A stretch of DNA of 64,000 nt from Sphingobacterium hotanense (GCF_008274825.1 NZ_CP030848.1:3843618-3907617), one strand, 5' to 3'; shown: positions 49,054-57,828, counted from the first letter of the stretch. The notes: generated from the sequence alone by a model not told the origin. Numbers and translations are program-made.

Positions 49054-49061
49054 TATCTTTG
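49054..49061 (+). promoter_or_regulatory. -7 promoter box upstream of the glycosyltransferase gene
   Basis: TATCTTTG followed by CCCC, an exact TAnnTTTG match. It ends 10 bases before the ATG at 49072, so transcription would start almost at that codon; this raises the possibility that the in-frame ATG at 49102 is the real start. Confidence 0.5.
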
Positions 49062-49071
49062 CCCCAATTCT

Positions 49072-50214
49072 ATGGACACCGAACTGTACATAAACATCAT
49101 AATGAGCTACTTTCCTTTCGGAATTTTAGCAATCCTTCTATTATTTCAGTTATACTTCATTCTATTTGTCTACAGCAAATTAGCTCGGTATACTGTAAAA
49201 TCTTATCAAGAGCAAGAAGAATATCCGGCCGTATCGGTCATCATCTGTGCGCATAATGAGCAAGAGAATCTCAAAGAATATCTACCCAGCATTCTGGAGC
49301 AAGATTATCCTGATTTTGAGGTCATCGTAGTGAATGATTGCTCTGAAGATGACACCAAATGGGTATTAAAGGATTTATGTGAACAATATCCGCAATTGCG
49401 GGTCGTAGAGATCAAAGAACATGTGCAATTGAAACACAGCAAGAAGTTTGCTCTGACGATAGGAATCAAAGGTGCTAAACATGAAACTTTACTCATGTGT
49501 GATGCAGATTGCCAGCCGAACAGTCCCAATTGGATAAAAGAGATGGCAGGGGCCTTCAAGAATAAGAAAGAAGTCGTATTGGGCTATTCACCATACTTTA
49601 AACATAAAGGTTTCCTGAATAAACTCATTCGTTTTGAAACCACGCATACAGCAATGAGCTATCTTTCTTATGCCTTGAAAAAGGATGCCTATATGGGCGT
49701 AGGAAGGAACTTAGCGTATTTGAAAGCTTTATTTTTCAAAGGCAAGGGCTTCAATGCACATATGCATATCAAGTCTGGCGACGATGATTTGTTTGTCAAC
49801 CAGAATGCGACGAAATCCAACGTAGAAATTGCCATACACCCGGACGCGCATATTTATTCTGCGCCGAAATTAACATGGAAAAGCTATTACAAGCAGAAAG
49901 CTAGACACGCAGGCGCGTCGGTACTTTACAAGGGAAGGCATAAGCGTATGCTGGCGACCCAACTGATTACTGCGCTTTTGTTTTATATTGCTCTATTTGT
50001 GTGTCTTGCTGTATTTCCGAGTTTATGGTATATCAGTCTAAGTGCATACCTACTTCGTCTGATCTGCCAGTTCCTCGTATTCTATCCTATCTACAAGAAA
50101 CTAGCCGTATTAGACATCTTGATATGGCTCCCAATACTTGATATATATTATTATTTTTACATATGTTTCAACGGCCTGTTCAATCGTTCAAAGCAACAGG
50201 TAAGTTGGAAATAA
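49072..50214 (+). CDS. Membrane-anchored family 2 glycosyltransferase
   Basis: 380 residues: one N-terminal membrane helix (about 12-35), a GT-A catalytic domain (VSVIICAHNEQENL, VIVVNDCSEDDT, LMCDADCQPNSPNW with the DxD-like site, and the acceptor motif SGDDDLFVNQNA), then an HxxxWKSYYKQKARHAG segment like the QxxRW region of processive enzymes, and two C-terminal helices. It would build a surface or lipid-linked glycan. Two ATGs are possible, at 49072 and 49102; the promoter box favours the second. It leads into rsmG, 18 bases downstream. Confidence 0.85.
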   Translation: MDTELYINIIMSYFPFGILAILLLFQLYFILFVYSKLARYTVKSYQEQEEYPAVSVIICAHNEQENLKEYLPSILEQDYPDFEVIVVNDCSEDDTKWVLKDLCEQYPQLRVVEIKEHVQLKHSKKFALTIGIKGAKHETLLMCDADCQPNSPNWIKEMAGAFKNKKEVVLGYSPYFKHKGFLNKLIRFETTHTAMSYLSYALKKDAYMGVGRNLAYLKALFFKGKGFNAHMHIKSGDDDLFVNQNATKSNVEIAIHPDAHIYSAPKLTWKSYYKQKARHAGASVLYKGRHKRMLATQLITALLFYIALFVCLAVFPSLWYISLSAYLLRLICQFLVFYPIYKKLAVLDILIWLPILDIYYYFYICFNGLFNRSKQQVSWK

Positions 50215-50232
50215 TAACCAAATTGAAATAAC

Positions 50233-50868
50233 GTGAATCCAACAGTCGACATAATCTATCAGCATTTTCCAAACCTTACTGAAACTCAAAAAGAGCAATT
50301 CGCTAAGCTCGCGGAAGTATACCCATTCTGGAATGATCAAATCAATGTTGTTTCCAGAAAAGATATTGAAAGCTTATATCTAAAGCATGTACTGCATTCA
50401 CTAGGTATAGCCAAGTTTGTCACTGAATTTACCCCTGGAACGCGCATTCTAGATGTGGGTACAGGCGGAGGCTTCCCAGGGATTCCTTTAGCTATCATGT
50501 TTCCGCAGGTGCAGTTTCACTTAGTCGATTCGATAGGTAAGAAAATAAAGGTTGTACGTGGCGTGGCTGAAGCTATCGGGTTAACCAATGTGGAAGCTGA
50601 CCATATGCGTGCTGAACAAATCGATTATAAATATGATTTCGTGGTTTCCAGAGCAGTTACAAGACTTGCTGAGTTTATACCTTGGATCAGAAATAAATTC
50701 GAAAAACAGGATAAGAATGGTATTCCGAACGGAATATTATATCTAAAAGGTGGAGACTTGAAAGAAGAGATCAAAGAAGCCAGAGTAAAGGCAGAATTAC
50801 ACCCACTATCTACATATTTTAAAGACGAGTTCTTTGATACAAAGTATGTAGTCTATGTTCCAATGTAA
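50233..50868 (+). CDS. rsmG: 16S rRNA (guanine527-N7)-methyltransferase RsmG
   Basis: 211-residue SAM-dependent methyltransferase modifying G527 of 16S rRNA. SAM-binding ILDVGTGGGFPGIPLAIMFP (about 74-93), and VVSRAVTRLAEFIPW later. The upstream NVVSRKDIESLYLKHVLHSL segment is characteristic. Translation starts at GTG; no ATG lies near. Probably cotranscribed with the glycosyltransferase gene. Confidence 0.94.
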   Translation: MNPTVDIIYQHFPNLTETQKEQFAKLAEVYPFWNDQINVVSRKDIESLYLKHVLHSLGIAKFVTEFTPGTRILDVGTGGGFPGIPLAIMFPQVQFHLVDSIGKKIKVVRGVAEAIGLTNVEADHMRAEQIDYKYDFVVSRAVTRLAEFIPWIRNKFEKQDKNGIPNGILYLKGGDLKEEIKEARVKAELHPLSTYFKDEFFDTKYVVYVPM

Positions 50869-50954
50869 GTTGTTTTAAAACTTCTGATTTTCACAAAGTA
50901 TCATAAAAGTTTTTTCTTAAAAATTACTTAACGTCTTTTTGTTCAAATTTAAAT

Positions 50955-51020
50955 ATGAAAGAAAAGACGTTTGAGATACCTTTAGATATAAACTTAGATA
51001 TTGTACGAAATGAAAATTAA
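50955..51020 (+). CDS. Possible 21-residue small ORF
   Basis: ATG-initiated frame encoding MKEKTFEIPLDINLDIV plus four residues. It overlaps the start of the next small ORF by 11 bases, an arrangement that looks like translational coupling. No family was recognised and it could be chance. Confidence 0.25.
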   Translation: MKEKTFEIPLDINLDIVRNEN

Positions 51021-51183
51021 TAAATCCAAGCATAATCAAAATAAGACTCCGCAGCTATTGTCAGGAATCTATATTGAAAAGAAACTTGATTTAATCAAAG
51101 ACGTTTCCCATAGATCAGGTGTTCCAGAAAGAACAATGGAATTAATAAAAAGCTGCAAGATTGAGCTCAAAAAACTACCCTAA
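51010..51183 (+). CDS. Possible 57-residue basic protein
   Basis: Lysine-rich, hydrophilic frame (MKINKSKHNQNKTPQLLSG..., ending IELKKLP) with a predicted helical middle (KKLDLIKDVSHRSGVPERTM) that faintly resembles a helix-turn-helix. The frame is also open from a TTG at 51001. It ends overlapping the convergent gene at 51175 by 9 bases. Function unknown. Confidence 0.35.
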   Translation: MKINKSKHNQNKTPQLLSGIYIEKKLDLIKDVSHRSGVPERTMELIKSCKIELKKLP

Positions 51184-51405
51184 ATTTTTGCTAATCGCTG
51201 TTCCGATCAGATTAATCTCCTCGTCCATCCCAAACATCGGCAATCCTGTCTCTGGGTTTAGCTTCAACCAAGTGGTGTCAGTATCCTTAATAATCTGCAC
51301 ATACTCTTTCCCATCTTTAAAAACCGTATAAGTGTCTTTCTCATCCGGAAAAACCGAGTAAGTAATCTCTCCTACTTCAATATCAAAGGGCTCTTGTAAC
51401 TCCAT
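51175..51405 (-). CDS. Conserved-type small acidic protein of unknown function
   Basis: 76 residues from the ATG at 51405 (MELQEPFDIEVGEI). Beta-rich and acidic, with FPDEKDTYTVFKDGKEYVQI and TTWLKLNPETGLPMFGMDEE. No domain recognised, but composition is protein-like. It is divergent from dprA. Confidence 0.6.
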   Translation of the reverse strand: MELQEPFDIEVGEITYSVFPDEKDTYTVFKDGKEYVQIIKDTDTTWLKLNPETGLPMFGMDEEINLIGTAISKNLG

Positions 51406-51503
51406 AATCAACTATTTAATCCAAAACAAAGTTAACTATAAAATTCAATAAGAGGCTTGCAGAAGGGAAGCTGATTAATTATCTTTAACAGAACTAACCG
51501 TTT

Positions 51504-52604
51504 ATGAGTGCAATAGAAAAGATTGCTTTGACTAAAATAAAGGGCATTGGCCCTAAATATAGCCGACTGTTGTTGGCTTATTTCGGCAATGTAGCAGACC
51601 TTTTCGCAAGCTCAACCCAAGAACTTAAATCTATTCCCGGACTTAGTACTTCTGTAATTCAACAAATCCAGACCAAGGCATGTTTTCAAGAGGCCGAGGA
51701 AGAACTTCATCATATTGAAAAACACGGCATTGATTTACTTTGGTTAGAAGACAAAGCCTATCCGCAACGCTTAAGGCATGGTGATGATGCCCCGCTTGTA
51801 CTCTACAGCTATGGAAATGCAGATTACAACAAACAAAAGGTAATCAGCATCGTCGGAACCAGAAATGCCACACATTATGGAAAGCGCATCATAGACGAAC
51901 TATTGGAAGGTATTAAAGACCTCGATGTTCTGGTCGTAAGCGGACTAGCGATGGGGGTTGATGTCATGGCCCATATGGGCAGTGTACAACGCAATATTAG
52001 CAATATAGCGGTACTTGGACATGGCTTGAGTCGAATCTACCCGGCACATCACCGCGATGTTTCCCGTGAAATCATCAATAACGGCGCCTTACTAACCGAA
52101 TTCACCTTCAATACCATTCCCGACAAGAATAACTTCCCCATGCGCAATCGCATTATTGCAGGCATGGCCGATGTGACGGTCGTGGTGGAAGCAGGAGAAA
52201 AAGGCGGAGCCCTGATTACTGCAGGCTTGGCAAACGACTATAATCGTGATGTCTGTGCTTATCCGGGAGCCGTCGATCAACTGTATTCCGCCGGATGCAA
52301 CCAGCTCATCAAAAATAACCAGGCACACCTTATACGAAATAGTCTCGACCTGCTCGATTTAATGCAATGGCATGATATCGACGAGGGCAAGAAGGAAAAA
52401 GGCATACAGCTTTCTTTAATGCCCGACCTCTCCGACGACCAACGAATCGTCCATGAGTTTCTCCGCGAGAGCGATGAAGCAAGTGTCGATGAGATTGCCT
52501 TCCACAGCGATTGGCCGCAAAGCAAACTCGCAATCGTGCTACTCGAAATGGAAATGGCCGGACACATCGTCGCTCTCCCCGGAAAAGTCTACAAAAACAA
52601 CTAA
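51504..52604 (+). CDS. dprA: DNA processing protein DprA
   Basis: 366 residues. It loads RecA on incoming single-stranded DNA during natural transformation. An N-terminal helix-hairpin-helix/SAM-like part (IKGIGPKYSRLLLAYFG) is followed by the Rossmann DprA domain (IVGTRNATHYGKRIIDELL, VVSGLAMGVDVMAH, FPMRNRIIAGMADVTVVVEA), and a C-terminal winged-helix segment (SVDEIAFHSDWPQSKLAIVL). DprA is widespread and does not by itself show that the organism is naturally competent. Confidence 0.93.
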   Translation: MSAIEKIALTKIKGIGPKYSRLLLAYFGNVADLFASSTQELKSIPGLSTSVIQQIQTKACFQEAEEELHHIEKHGIDLLWLEDKAYPQRLRHGDDAPLVLYSYGNADYNKQKVISIVGTRNATHYGKRIIDELLEGIKDLDVLVVSGLAMGVDVMAHMGSVQRNISNIAVLGHGLSRIYPAHHRDVSREIINNGALLTEFTFNTIPDKNNFPMRNRIIAGMADVTVVVEAGEKGGALITAGLANDYNRDVCAYPGAVDQLYSAGCNQLIKNNQAHLIRNSLDLLDLMQWHDIDEGKKEKGIQLSLMPDLSDDQRIVHEFLRESDEASVDEIAFHSDWPQSKLAIVLLEMEMAGHIVALPGKVYKNN

Positions 52605-52636
52605 CAACGAATAATACCTAATAAACCTAAACTAAA

Positions 52637-54178
52637 ATGCAAGAACAAGTAAGTAAGAAAGGAATCTGGAAAGTCATCGGCGCCTCCTCCTTAGGAACAC
52701 TCATCGAGTGGTATGACTTTTTCATTTTCGGAAGTTTATCCATCGTCATCTCGACGAAGTTTTTCCCATCAGACAACCCCACAGCAGCGTTCTTATCCAC
52801 GCTCGCTACCTTTGCCGCCGGATTCGTCGTGCGACCATTTGGCGCACTATTCTTTGGTAGGCTGGGCGATATGATCGGACGTAAATATACCTTTATGGTT
52901 ACTTTGGTGTTGATGGGTGGTGCCACCTTCCTCATCGGATGTATCCCCAGCTACGATAGCATAGGCTACTTTGCACCCGCCATTGTACTCGTTCTGAGAC
53001 TATTACAAGGGTTAGCACTAGGCGGAGAGTACGGGGGGGCAGCAACCTATGTTGCAGAGCATGCTCCTAAAGGCGAAAGAGGTTATTGGACCTCATGGAT
53101 ACAAACAACCGCTACCTTCGGGCTCTTTATATCCCTCGTCGTAATCCTAGTTACTCGCGCATTCCTTAGTGAGGAGCAGTTTGACACCTGGGGATGGCGT
53201 GTTCCATTTTTACTATCCATCTTGATGGTTTATGTGTCTTACCTGATCCGGAAAAACATGGATGAATCTCCCGAATTCCAAAAAGCGAAATCAGAAGGTA
53301 AAACATCCAAAAACCCGCTTCAAGAAAGCTTTGGTAACAAATACAACCTTAAATTCGTATTACTCGCTCTATTTGGTGCAGCGATGGGCCAAGGTGTCGT
53401 ATGGTACACCGGCCAATTCTACTCCATGAGCTATATGAAGACAGTCATGAACTTGGATTCTGACCAAGCAGATATGATACTGGGCATTGCGCTTCTGTTT
53501 GCTACACCTTTCTTTGTCGTCTTTGGTAAGCTTTCTGACCGTGTAGGTCGAAAATGGGTCATGCTAACAGGAATGTTGCTCGCCGTCTTGACCTATCGTC
53601 CTATTTATGAAGCCATGTATCAGGTCACCAATCTGCAAAACAAAACAGAACTTGCCGCACCGACAAAGTCAGAGCCAGTTGAAGTACCGACGGAAGGAGG
53701 ATACGATAAAACAACAACAAGCGTAACGACCTATAGCGATGGAACCGTATTAAAATCAACCGAAATAGCGCACTTCTTCGAGGATGGCGTGGAGCGCAAA
53801 AACAGCGAAGGCGTCAATACGGTTGTTAAAAACACAGTCCACATCGAAGGGGCAAATTATTTCTATCTGATATTCCTGATCTTTATCCAAGTTATCTACA
53901 TCACTTTGGTGTATGGACCAATTGCCGCCTTTTTGGTGGAAATATTCCCGGTAAAAATCCGCTATACCTCGATGTCCTTGCCATACCATATCGGAAACGG
54001 AATATTTGGTGGCCTGTTGCCGGCGGTTTCAACCTACTTAGCGAGCAACGCCAAACTATCAAATAACCCAACGTTCTATTTAGAAGGCTTGTGGTATCCG
54101 ATCATAATATCGGCAGTCTGCTTTATTATTGGAGCATTGTATATTAACAAAAACATGGTAGCTAAAGATCTTGATTAA
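52637..54178 (+). CDS. MFS transporter, metabolite:H+ symporter type
   Basis: 513 residues, twelve membrane helices of the MHS family (ProP/KgtP-like). Start LGTLIEWYDFFIFGSLSIVI and the loop GRLGDMIGRKYTFM are diagnostic, as is LALGGEYGGAATYVAEHAP. A long hydrophilic insertion (about residues 335-410, rich in Thr, Glu and Lys) separates two later helices and would lie in the periplasm. Substrate unknown; organic acids or compatible solutes are usual. A small membrane gene follows at once. Confidence 0.88.
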   Translation: MQEQVSKKGIWKVIGASSLGTLIEWYDFFIFGSLSIVISTKFFPSDNPTAAFLSTLATFAAGFVVRPFGALFFGRLGDMIGRKYTFMVTLVLMGGATFLIGCIPSYDSIGYFAPAIVLVLRLLQGLALGGEYGGAATYVAEHAPKGERGYWTSWIQTTATFGLFISLVVILVTRAFLSEEQFDTWGWRVPFLLSILMVYVSYLIRKNMDESPEFQKAKSEGKTSKNPLQESFGNKYNLKFVLLALFGAAMGQGVVWYTGQFYSMSYMKTVMNLDSDQADMILGIALLFATPFFVVFGKLSDRVGRKWVMLTGMLLAVLTYRPIYEAMYQVTNLQNKTELAAPTKSEPVEVPTEGGYDKTTTSVTTYSDGTVLKSTEIAHFFEDGVERKNSEGVNTVVKNTVHIEGANYFYLIFLIFIQVIYITLVYGPIAAFLVEIFPVKIRYTSMSLPYHIGNGIFGGLLPAVSTYLASNAKLSNNPTFYLEGLWYPIIISAVCFIIGALYINKNMVAKDLD

Positions 54179-54179
54179 C

Positions 54180-54407
54180 ATGGAAGCACTAAAAAAACTA
54201 TTAGGAATCGTTTGGATCGTCCTTGCAATTCTAACCGCATATTTCTGTATCGCCAAATTTGGTATCCCTAAAATTGTATCCGGACATCAAGAAGATGTTG
54301 TTTTCGGCATTATTATTCTGTTTATCCTGACACCGATTATATCCTGTGGCTTGGGAATATTTGGATATTATGCCCTCAAAGGCGAGTATCATAACGATAA
54401 AATGTAA
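54180..54407 (+). CDS. Small two-helix membrane protein (DUF6814-like)
   Basis: 75 residues from the ATG at 54180, one base after the MFS stop. Two membrane helices (about 8-26 and 40-65) and the ending IFGYYALKGEY. The pattern resembles the small proteins often paired with MFS transporters in Bacteroidota, annotated DUF6814; that name is recalled, not checked. It may be an accessory subunit of the transporter. Confidence 0.65.
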   Translation: MEALKKLLGIVWIVLAILTAYFCIAKFGIPKIVSGHQEDVVFGIIILFILTPIISCGLGIFGYYALKGEYHNDKM

Positions 54408-54478
54408 TTTTTCCTGGCTGACAGTCAGCAGGATAAGTCGGCATTGCAAATATGTTTTCGGAAACATTAAAAATTTGT

Positions 54479-54486
54479 TAATTTTG
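54479..54486 (+). promoter_or_regulatory. -7 promoter box of the SRP RNA gene
   Basis: TAATTTTG, an exact TAnnTTTG match ending 3 to 5 bases before the RNA 5' end at about 54490, at the spacing expected for a transcription start. Confidence 0.65.
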
Positions 54487-54489
54487 CCG

Positions 54490-54592
54490 TGGGTAAGTCC
54501 TTTACGACCAGCTCCCATTGACTCCCCCAGGTTGGGAACAAAGCAAGGGTATTTGGTTGAGCGGTGCGATAAAGGGGGCTTACCCATTTTTT
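54490..54592 (+). ncRNA. ffs: Signal recognition particle RNA, small bacterial type
   Basis: About 100-nt RNA with terminal pairing TGGGTAAG (54490-54497) and CTTACCCA (54579-54586). The apical domain has the SRP signature CCCAGGTTGGGAACAAAGCA followed by AGGGTA, matching the conserved symmetric and asymmetric loops that bind Ffh. It is preceded by a promoter box and followed by TTTTTTATTTAT. It would form the SRP with Ffh for co-translational membrane targeting. The 54346-54600 open frame over it is not a gene. Confidence 0.85.
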
Positions 54593-54685
54593 ATTTATAA
54601 CCTACCCACACCATCCTTCATTTCGATTTCACCCTCTACATATTAGATATTTTTTGTTTATTTGTAATCCGATTAACAATAGTCT

Positions 54686-55528
54686 ATGAGTTGGTTTAAA
54701 CGAAACAAAGCAGGAATTCATACTGCTACAGAAAACAAAAAAGAGGCTCCTGATGGCATGTGGAACAAATGTCCCAATTGCAAAAAGCCCCTTTTAAACG
54801 TTGAGCAGGTAGAAAACAAGTTTGTCTGCCATTACTGCGATTACCATATCCGTATAGGTTCTACCGCCTATTTCTCTATATTATTTGACAACAACGAGTA
54901 CACAGAGCTTTTCCCTAATCTTAAAGCTGGTGACCCTTTAAACTTCGTCGATTCAAAACCTTACAAAGACCGTCTTGTTGAAAGCCAAGCGAAAACAGGA
55001 CTTAACGACGCTTTGCGCTCTGCTGTAGGTAAATTAGACGGACAAGAGATTGTTGTTGCTTGTATGGACTTCTCCTTCATCGGGGGGTCTATGGGATCTG
55101 TAGTAGGTGAGAAAATAGCACGTTCTATTGATTATTGTATCGAGCATAAATTACCGTTTATGTTGATTTCGAAATCAGGTGGCGCACGTATGATGGAAGC
55201 CGCATTCTCATTGATGCAAATGGCGAAAACATCAGCAAAACTAGCTTTATTAGCGCAGGCTAAACTTCCTTACATCTGTTTATTAACAGACCCAACAACA
55301 GGAGGTGTAACCGCATCATACGCCATGTTAGGTGATATCAATATCGCAGAACCTGGCGCATTAATCGGTTTCGCAGGACCACGCGTCATCAAAGAAACCA
55401 TCAAAAAAGATCTTCCAAAAGGATTCCAAACTTCAGAGTTCGTATTAGAGCACGGATTCTTAGACTTTATTGTTGACAGAAGACAATTGAAAGAAAAAGT
55501 ATCTACCTTCTTGAAGCTAGTCAAATAA
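54686..55528 (+). CDS. accD: Acetyl-CoA carboxylase carboxyltransferase subunit beta
   Basis: 280-residue beta subunit of the carboxyltransferase that makes malonyl-CoA for fatty-acid synthesis. The N-terminal four-cysteine zinc ribbon is visible: C29 and C32 in KCPNCKKP, and C48 and C51 in VCHYCDYH. The crotonase-fold part includes [20 protein letters not shown] and [19 protein letters not shown]. It is monocistronic with a terminator; accA is not in the window. Confidence 0.95.
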   Translation: MSWFKRNKAGIHTATENKKEAPDGMWNKCPNCKKPLLNVEQVENKFVCHYCDYHIRIGSTAYFSILFDNNEYTELFPNLKAGDPLNFVDSKPYKDRLVESQAKTGLNDALRSAVGKLDGQEIVVACMDFSFIGGSMGSVVGEKIARSIDYCIEHKLPFMLISKSGGARMMEAAFSLMQMAKTSAKLALLAQAKLPYICLLTDPTTGGVTASYAMLGDINIAEPGALIGFAGPRVIKETIKKDLPKGFQTSEFVLEHGFLDFIVDRRQLKEKVSTFLKLVK

Positions 55529-55547
55529 GCAAGAAGCATAAAATATT

Positions 55548-55575
55548 ACAAAGCCGTCTATTCAGACGGCTTTGT
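55548..55575 (+). terminator. Terminator after accD
   Basis: Perfect 12-bp stem ACAAAGCCGTCT / AGACGGCTTTGT with an ATTC loop, followed by TGTTTTAG. It starts 20 bases after the stop. Confidence 0.88.
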
Positions 55576-55724
55576 TGTTTTAGAAGCTTTTCCTGCACGC
55601 CACTTTCCCACACATTGAATCAACTGATTTCCCAATAGCCGTGACCTTAAGAATATCCTGATAGCACAGGATGGCTAATCCCTAACTTTTCTTACTTTTA
55701 TAACTTAAACCTATATCAAACCCA

Positions 55725-57116
55725 ATGAAACTAAAATCACTAACGCTAGGCTTCATTGCCAGCATTGCCATGTTGCAAACTGCTGTAGCACAACTTCGCT
55801 TACCACATTTCCTATCCGACCACATGGTTCTTCAACGTAATACAGAAATCAATTTCTGGGGATGGGGAGGTGCGAATCGACCTGTTAAAGTCATCGGATC
55901 ATGGTTTAAAGATACTGTATCGACTAAAGTAGATTACAACGGCAAATGGACGGTTAAACTTCCAGCAGGGCAAGCTGGCGGACCATACCAAGTAAAAATA
56001 ATCTCGAATAATGAGACCATCAGCCTTAACGATATTCTATTGGGTGATGTATTCCTATGTTCAGGACAATCTAATATGGAATGGGGCGGGAATCAAAACC
56101 TCAAAGAAATCATGGACGAGCTGCCGACGGCCAATAATCCCAATATCCGTTTATTACAAGTAAGCCGCATCGCAGCAAATTATCCGCAAGAGGATATCAA
56201 CAATAGCTGGACTACCCTGAGCGCTGAAACATTGAAACCTTTCTCCGCTATCGGATACTTTATCGCCAAGGAACTAAATAAGGAATTAAATGTCCCAATT
56301 GGTGTCATCAATGCCAGCTGGGGTGGAACGGGTGCTGAAGTATGGACGCCAAACCACCTGATCGTCAATGACCCTTTTCTACTGAAATATGCGAAAATGC
56401 AGGATGTAAACCCCTATCGTCCGCACGAAGGTGGCGTTTTATGGAACAGCATGATCCATCCTTATGCCGGATACAACCTGACTGCAGCGTATTGGTACCA
56501 GGGCGAAAGTAACGTCGGGTACTACCCTAGCTATGACAAACTTATGAAAGCTTTAGTAACCGCCTGGAGAAATGCATGGAACAACGACTTCCCTTTCTAC
56601 TTTGTTCAGATCGCACCATACGCATACAATAGTAAGGGTGAACCAAAAGGTGCACTATTGCGCGAACTGCAATCAAAAACTGCCCTCGAACTCCAAAAAA
56701 CTGGAATGGTTGTCATCACGGACTTAGTCGACGATGTCAAGAACATTCACCCCAACCAAAAGAAAGAGGTTGCAAAACGCCTATCTGATATGACATTAGC
56801 AGAAGTCTACGACAAACCCATCAAAAACTATAAATCACCGATATACAAATCCCACGAAATCAAAGGGAATCAAATCGAGGTATCCTTCTACTACGCCGAA
56901 GGCGGTCTTAAATCCAAGGGTGATATCACCGAACTGGAAATCGCCGGCGCCGACAATAAATATTACCCCGCAAAGGGAACCATTAAAGGCGATAAGCTGA
57001 TTGTACAATCCAAAGAAGTGAAAAACCCAGTGTCTGTCAAGTTCGGATTCTCCGAGACAGCTATGCCAAATTTGTTTAACAGCAGAGGATTGCCGGTTTC
57101 GCCGTTTAGGTTTTAG
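55725..57116 (+). CDS. Sialate O-acetylesterase family protein
   Basis: 463-residue secreted SGNH-type esterase. The signal peptide ends near AVAQ (23). The nucleophile is S116 in LCSGQSNMEWGG; the later GESNVGYYPSYD and the DVKNIHPNQKK segment with the Asp/His pair complete the catalytic set. An N-terminal beta domain precedes the hydrolase core. It removes acetyl groups from sialic acid or from hemicellulose; without a sialidase neighbour the natural substrate is unclear. Its TAG stop lies within the first repeat unit of the palindromic element that follows. Confidence 0.88.
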   Translation: MKLKSLTLGFIASIAMLQTAVAQLRLPHFLSDHMVLQRNTEINFWGWGGANRPVKVIGSWFKDTVSTKVDYNGKWTVKLPAGQAGGPYQVKIISNNETISLNDILLGDVFLCSGQSNMEWGGNQNLKEIMDELPTANNPNIRLLQVSRIAANYPQEDINNSWTTLSAETLKPFSAIGYFIAKELNKELNVPIGVINASWGGTGAEVWTPNHLIVNDPFLLKYAKMQDVNPYRPHEGGVLWNSMIHPYAGYNLTAAYWYQGESNVGYYPSYDKLMKALVTAWRNAWNNDFPFYFVQIAPYAYNSKGEPKGALLRELQSKTALELQKTGMVVITDLVDDVKNIHPNQKKEVAKRLSDMTLAEVYDKPIKNYKSPIYKSHEIKGNQIEVSFYYAEGGLKSKGDITELEIAGADNKYYPAKGTIKGDKLIVQSKEVKNPVSVKFGFSETAMPNLFNSRGLPVSPFRF

Positions 57117-57380
57117 ATTTTAGATTAGATATAAGATTAAAGACATTAGATTTAAGACAGTAGAAGGGTGTCAATATTTGAAGGAGTAGTTTGTTTTGAA
57201 AGGAAGGATAGTTTGTTTTTAACCAGGAAAAAAAGGATATAAGGATTAGCAGGATCCTGTCAATCTTTGCATCCTTCCTTTCCTGGTTCAAGACAATCCC
57301 CCCTTGCCCCCTCCTTTCCTGTAAAAAAAATAAACCATACCGGAAAAGTCTAAAATCTAATGTCTATTCTCTAATATCTA
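57111..57380. repeat. Composite palindromic repeat between convergent genes
   Basis: Outer left arm of AGATTTTAGATT units (57111-57160), outer right arm inverted (GTCTAAAATCTAATGTC and onward, 57348-57380). The core, 57221-57288, is a 68-bp imperfect palindrome centred on AGGATCCT, with arms starting AACCAGGAAA and ending TTTCCTGGTT. The core arms match those of 31304 and 31648. The TAG of the esterase (57114-57116) and the stop of the gene on the other strand (57378-57380) both lie in the outer arms. Confidence 0.8.
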
Positions 57381-57725
57381 TTGCCAATATGCCAAAAACC
57401 CAAATCGCTTCCTTTTCTTCAGGTAGTTCATATCGTGCTGATTGCTATAAGCCTCACGTTCAAAGGAGATATGGAAATACGCAGTATTAAAGTCTCGATG
57501 TTGAATATAGCGATATAAGAACTCGCTGAGATACCAGATATAGAAAGGGATGACGAGCAGCTCGAGGGCTTGGATAATATGTATCCTTTCGTGGTTTATA
57601 AGGATTTTATCCGCTTTATCGATACGATAGCGCAGAAAGATGAAGGGGAATATCGTAATGGCCTGTGCTTTTCCGAAGGAAAAAAAACGAGTCCAAAAGC
57701 TGCTGACAATCACCTTACCTTTCAT
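57378..57725 (-). CDS. Small HEXXH-motif membrane-associated protein
   Basis: 115 residues. A hydrophobic N-terminal half is followed by NHERIHIIQ (HEXXH at 45-49), a membrane-like LLVIPFYIWYLSEFLYRY, and a downstream FEREAY with candidate third ligand E89 or E91. This resembles small gluzincin-like proteins with an HExxH...E pattern. It may be an active metalloprotease or a degenerate relative; no known family could be named with certainty. Confidence 0.6.
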   Translation of the reverse strand: MKGKVIVSSFWTRFFSFGKAQAITIFPFIFLRYRIDKADKILINHERIHIIQALELLVIPFYIWYLSEFLYRYIQHRDFNTAYFHISFEREAYSNQHDMNYLKKRKRFGFLAYWQ

Positions 57726-57774
57726 GCTGTTAAATTTACAAAATAGGTACCAACTTTATAAAAGGCTCGCTTTT

Positions 57775-57804
57775 TTTGATTTTCAAAACTAGGTTGTATA
57801 TTTG
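57775..57804 (+). promoter_or_regulatory. Full Bacteroidota promoter of the MerR gene
   Basis: TTTG at 57775-57778, an 18-base spacer and TATATTTG at 57797-57804. This matches the TTTG-N(about 19)-TAnnTTTG consensus more completely than any other promoter noticed here. The frame's apparent TTG start at 57802 lies inside the box, so translation starts at the ATG at 57829. Confidence 0.75.
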
Positions 57805-57828
57805 TTAATATCATCAACGCGGAAACAC

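Noticed and set aside
54346-54600. 84-codon frame spanning the small membrane gene end and the SRP RNA
   Set aside because: It overlaps a well-supported SRP RNA and the coding end of another gene in a different frame.
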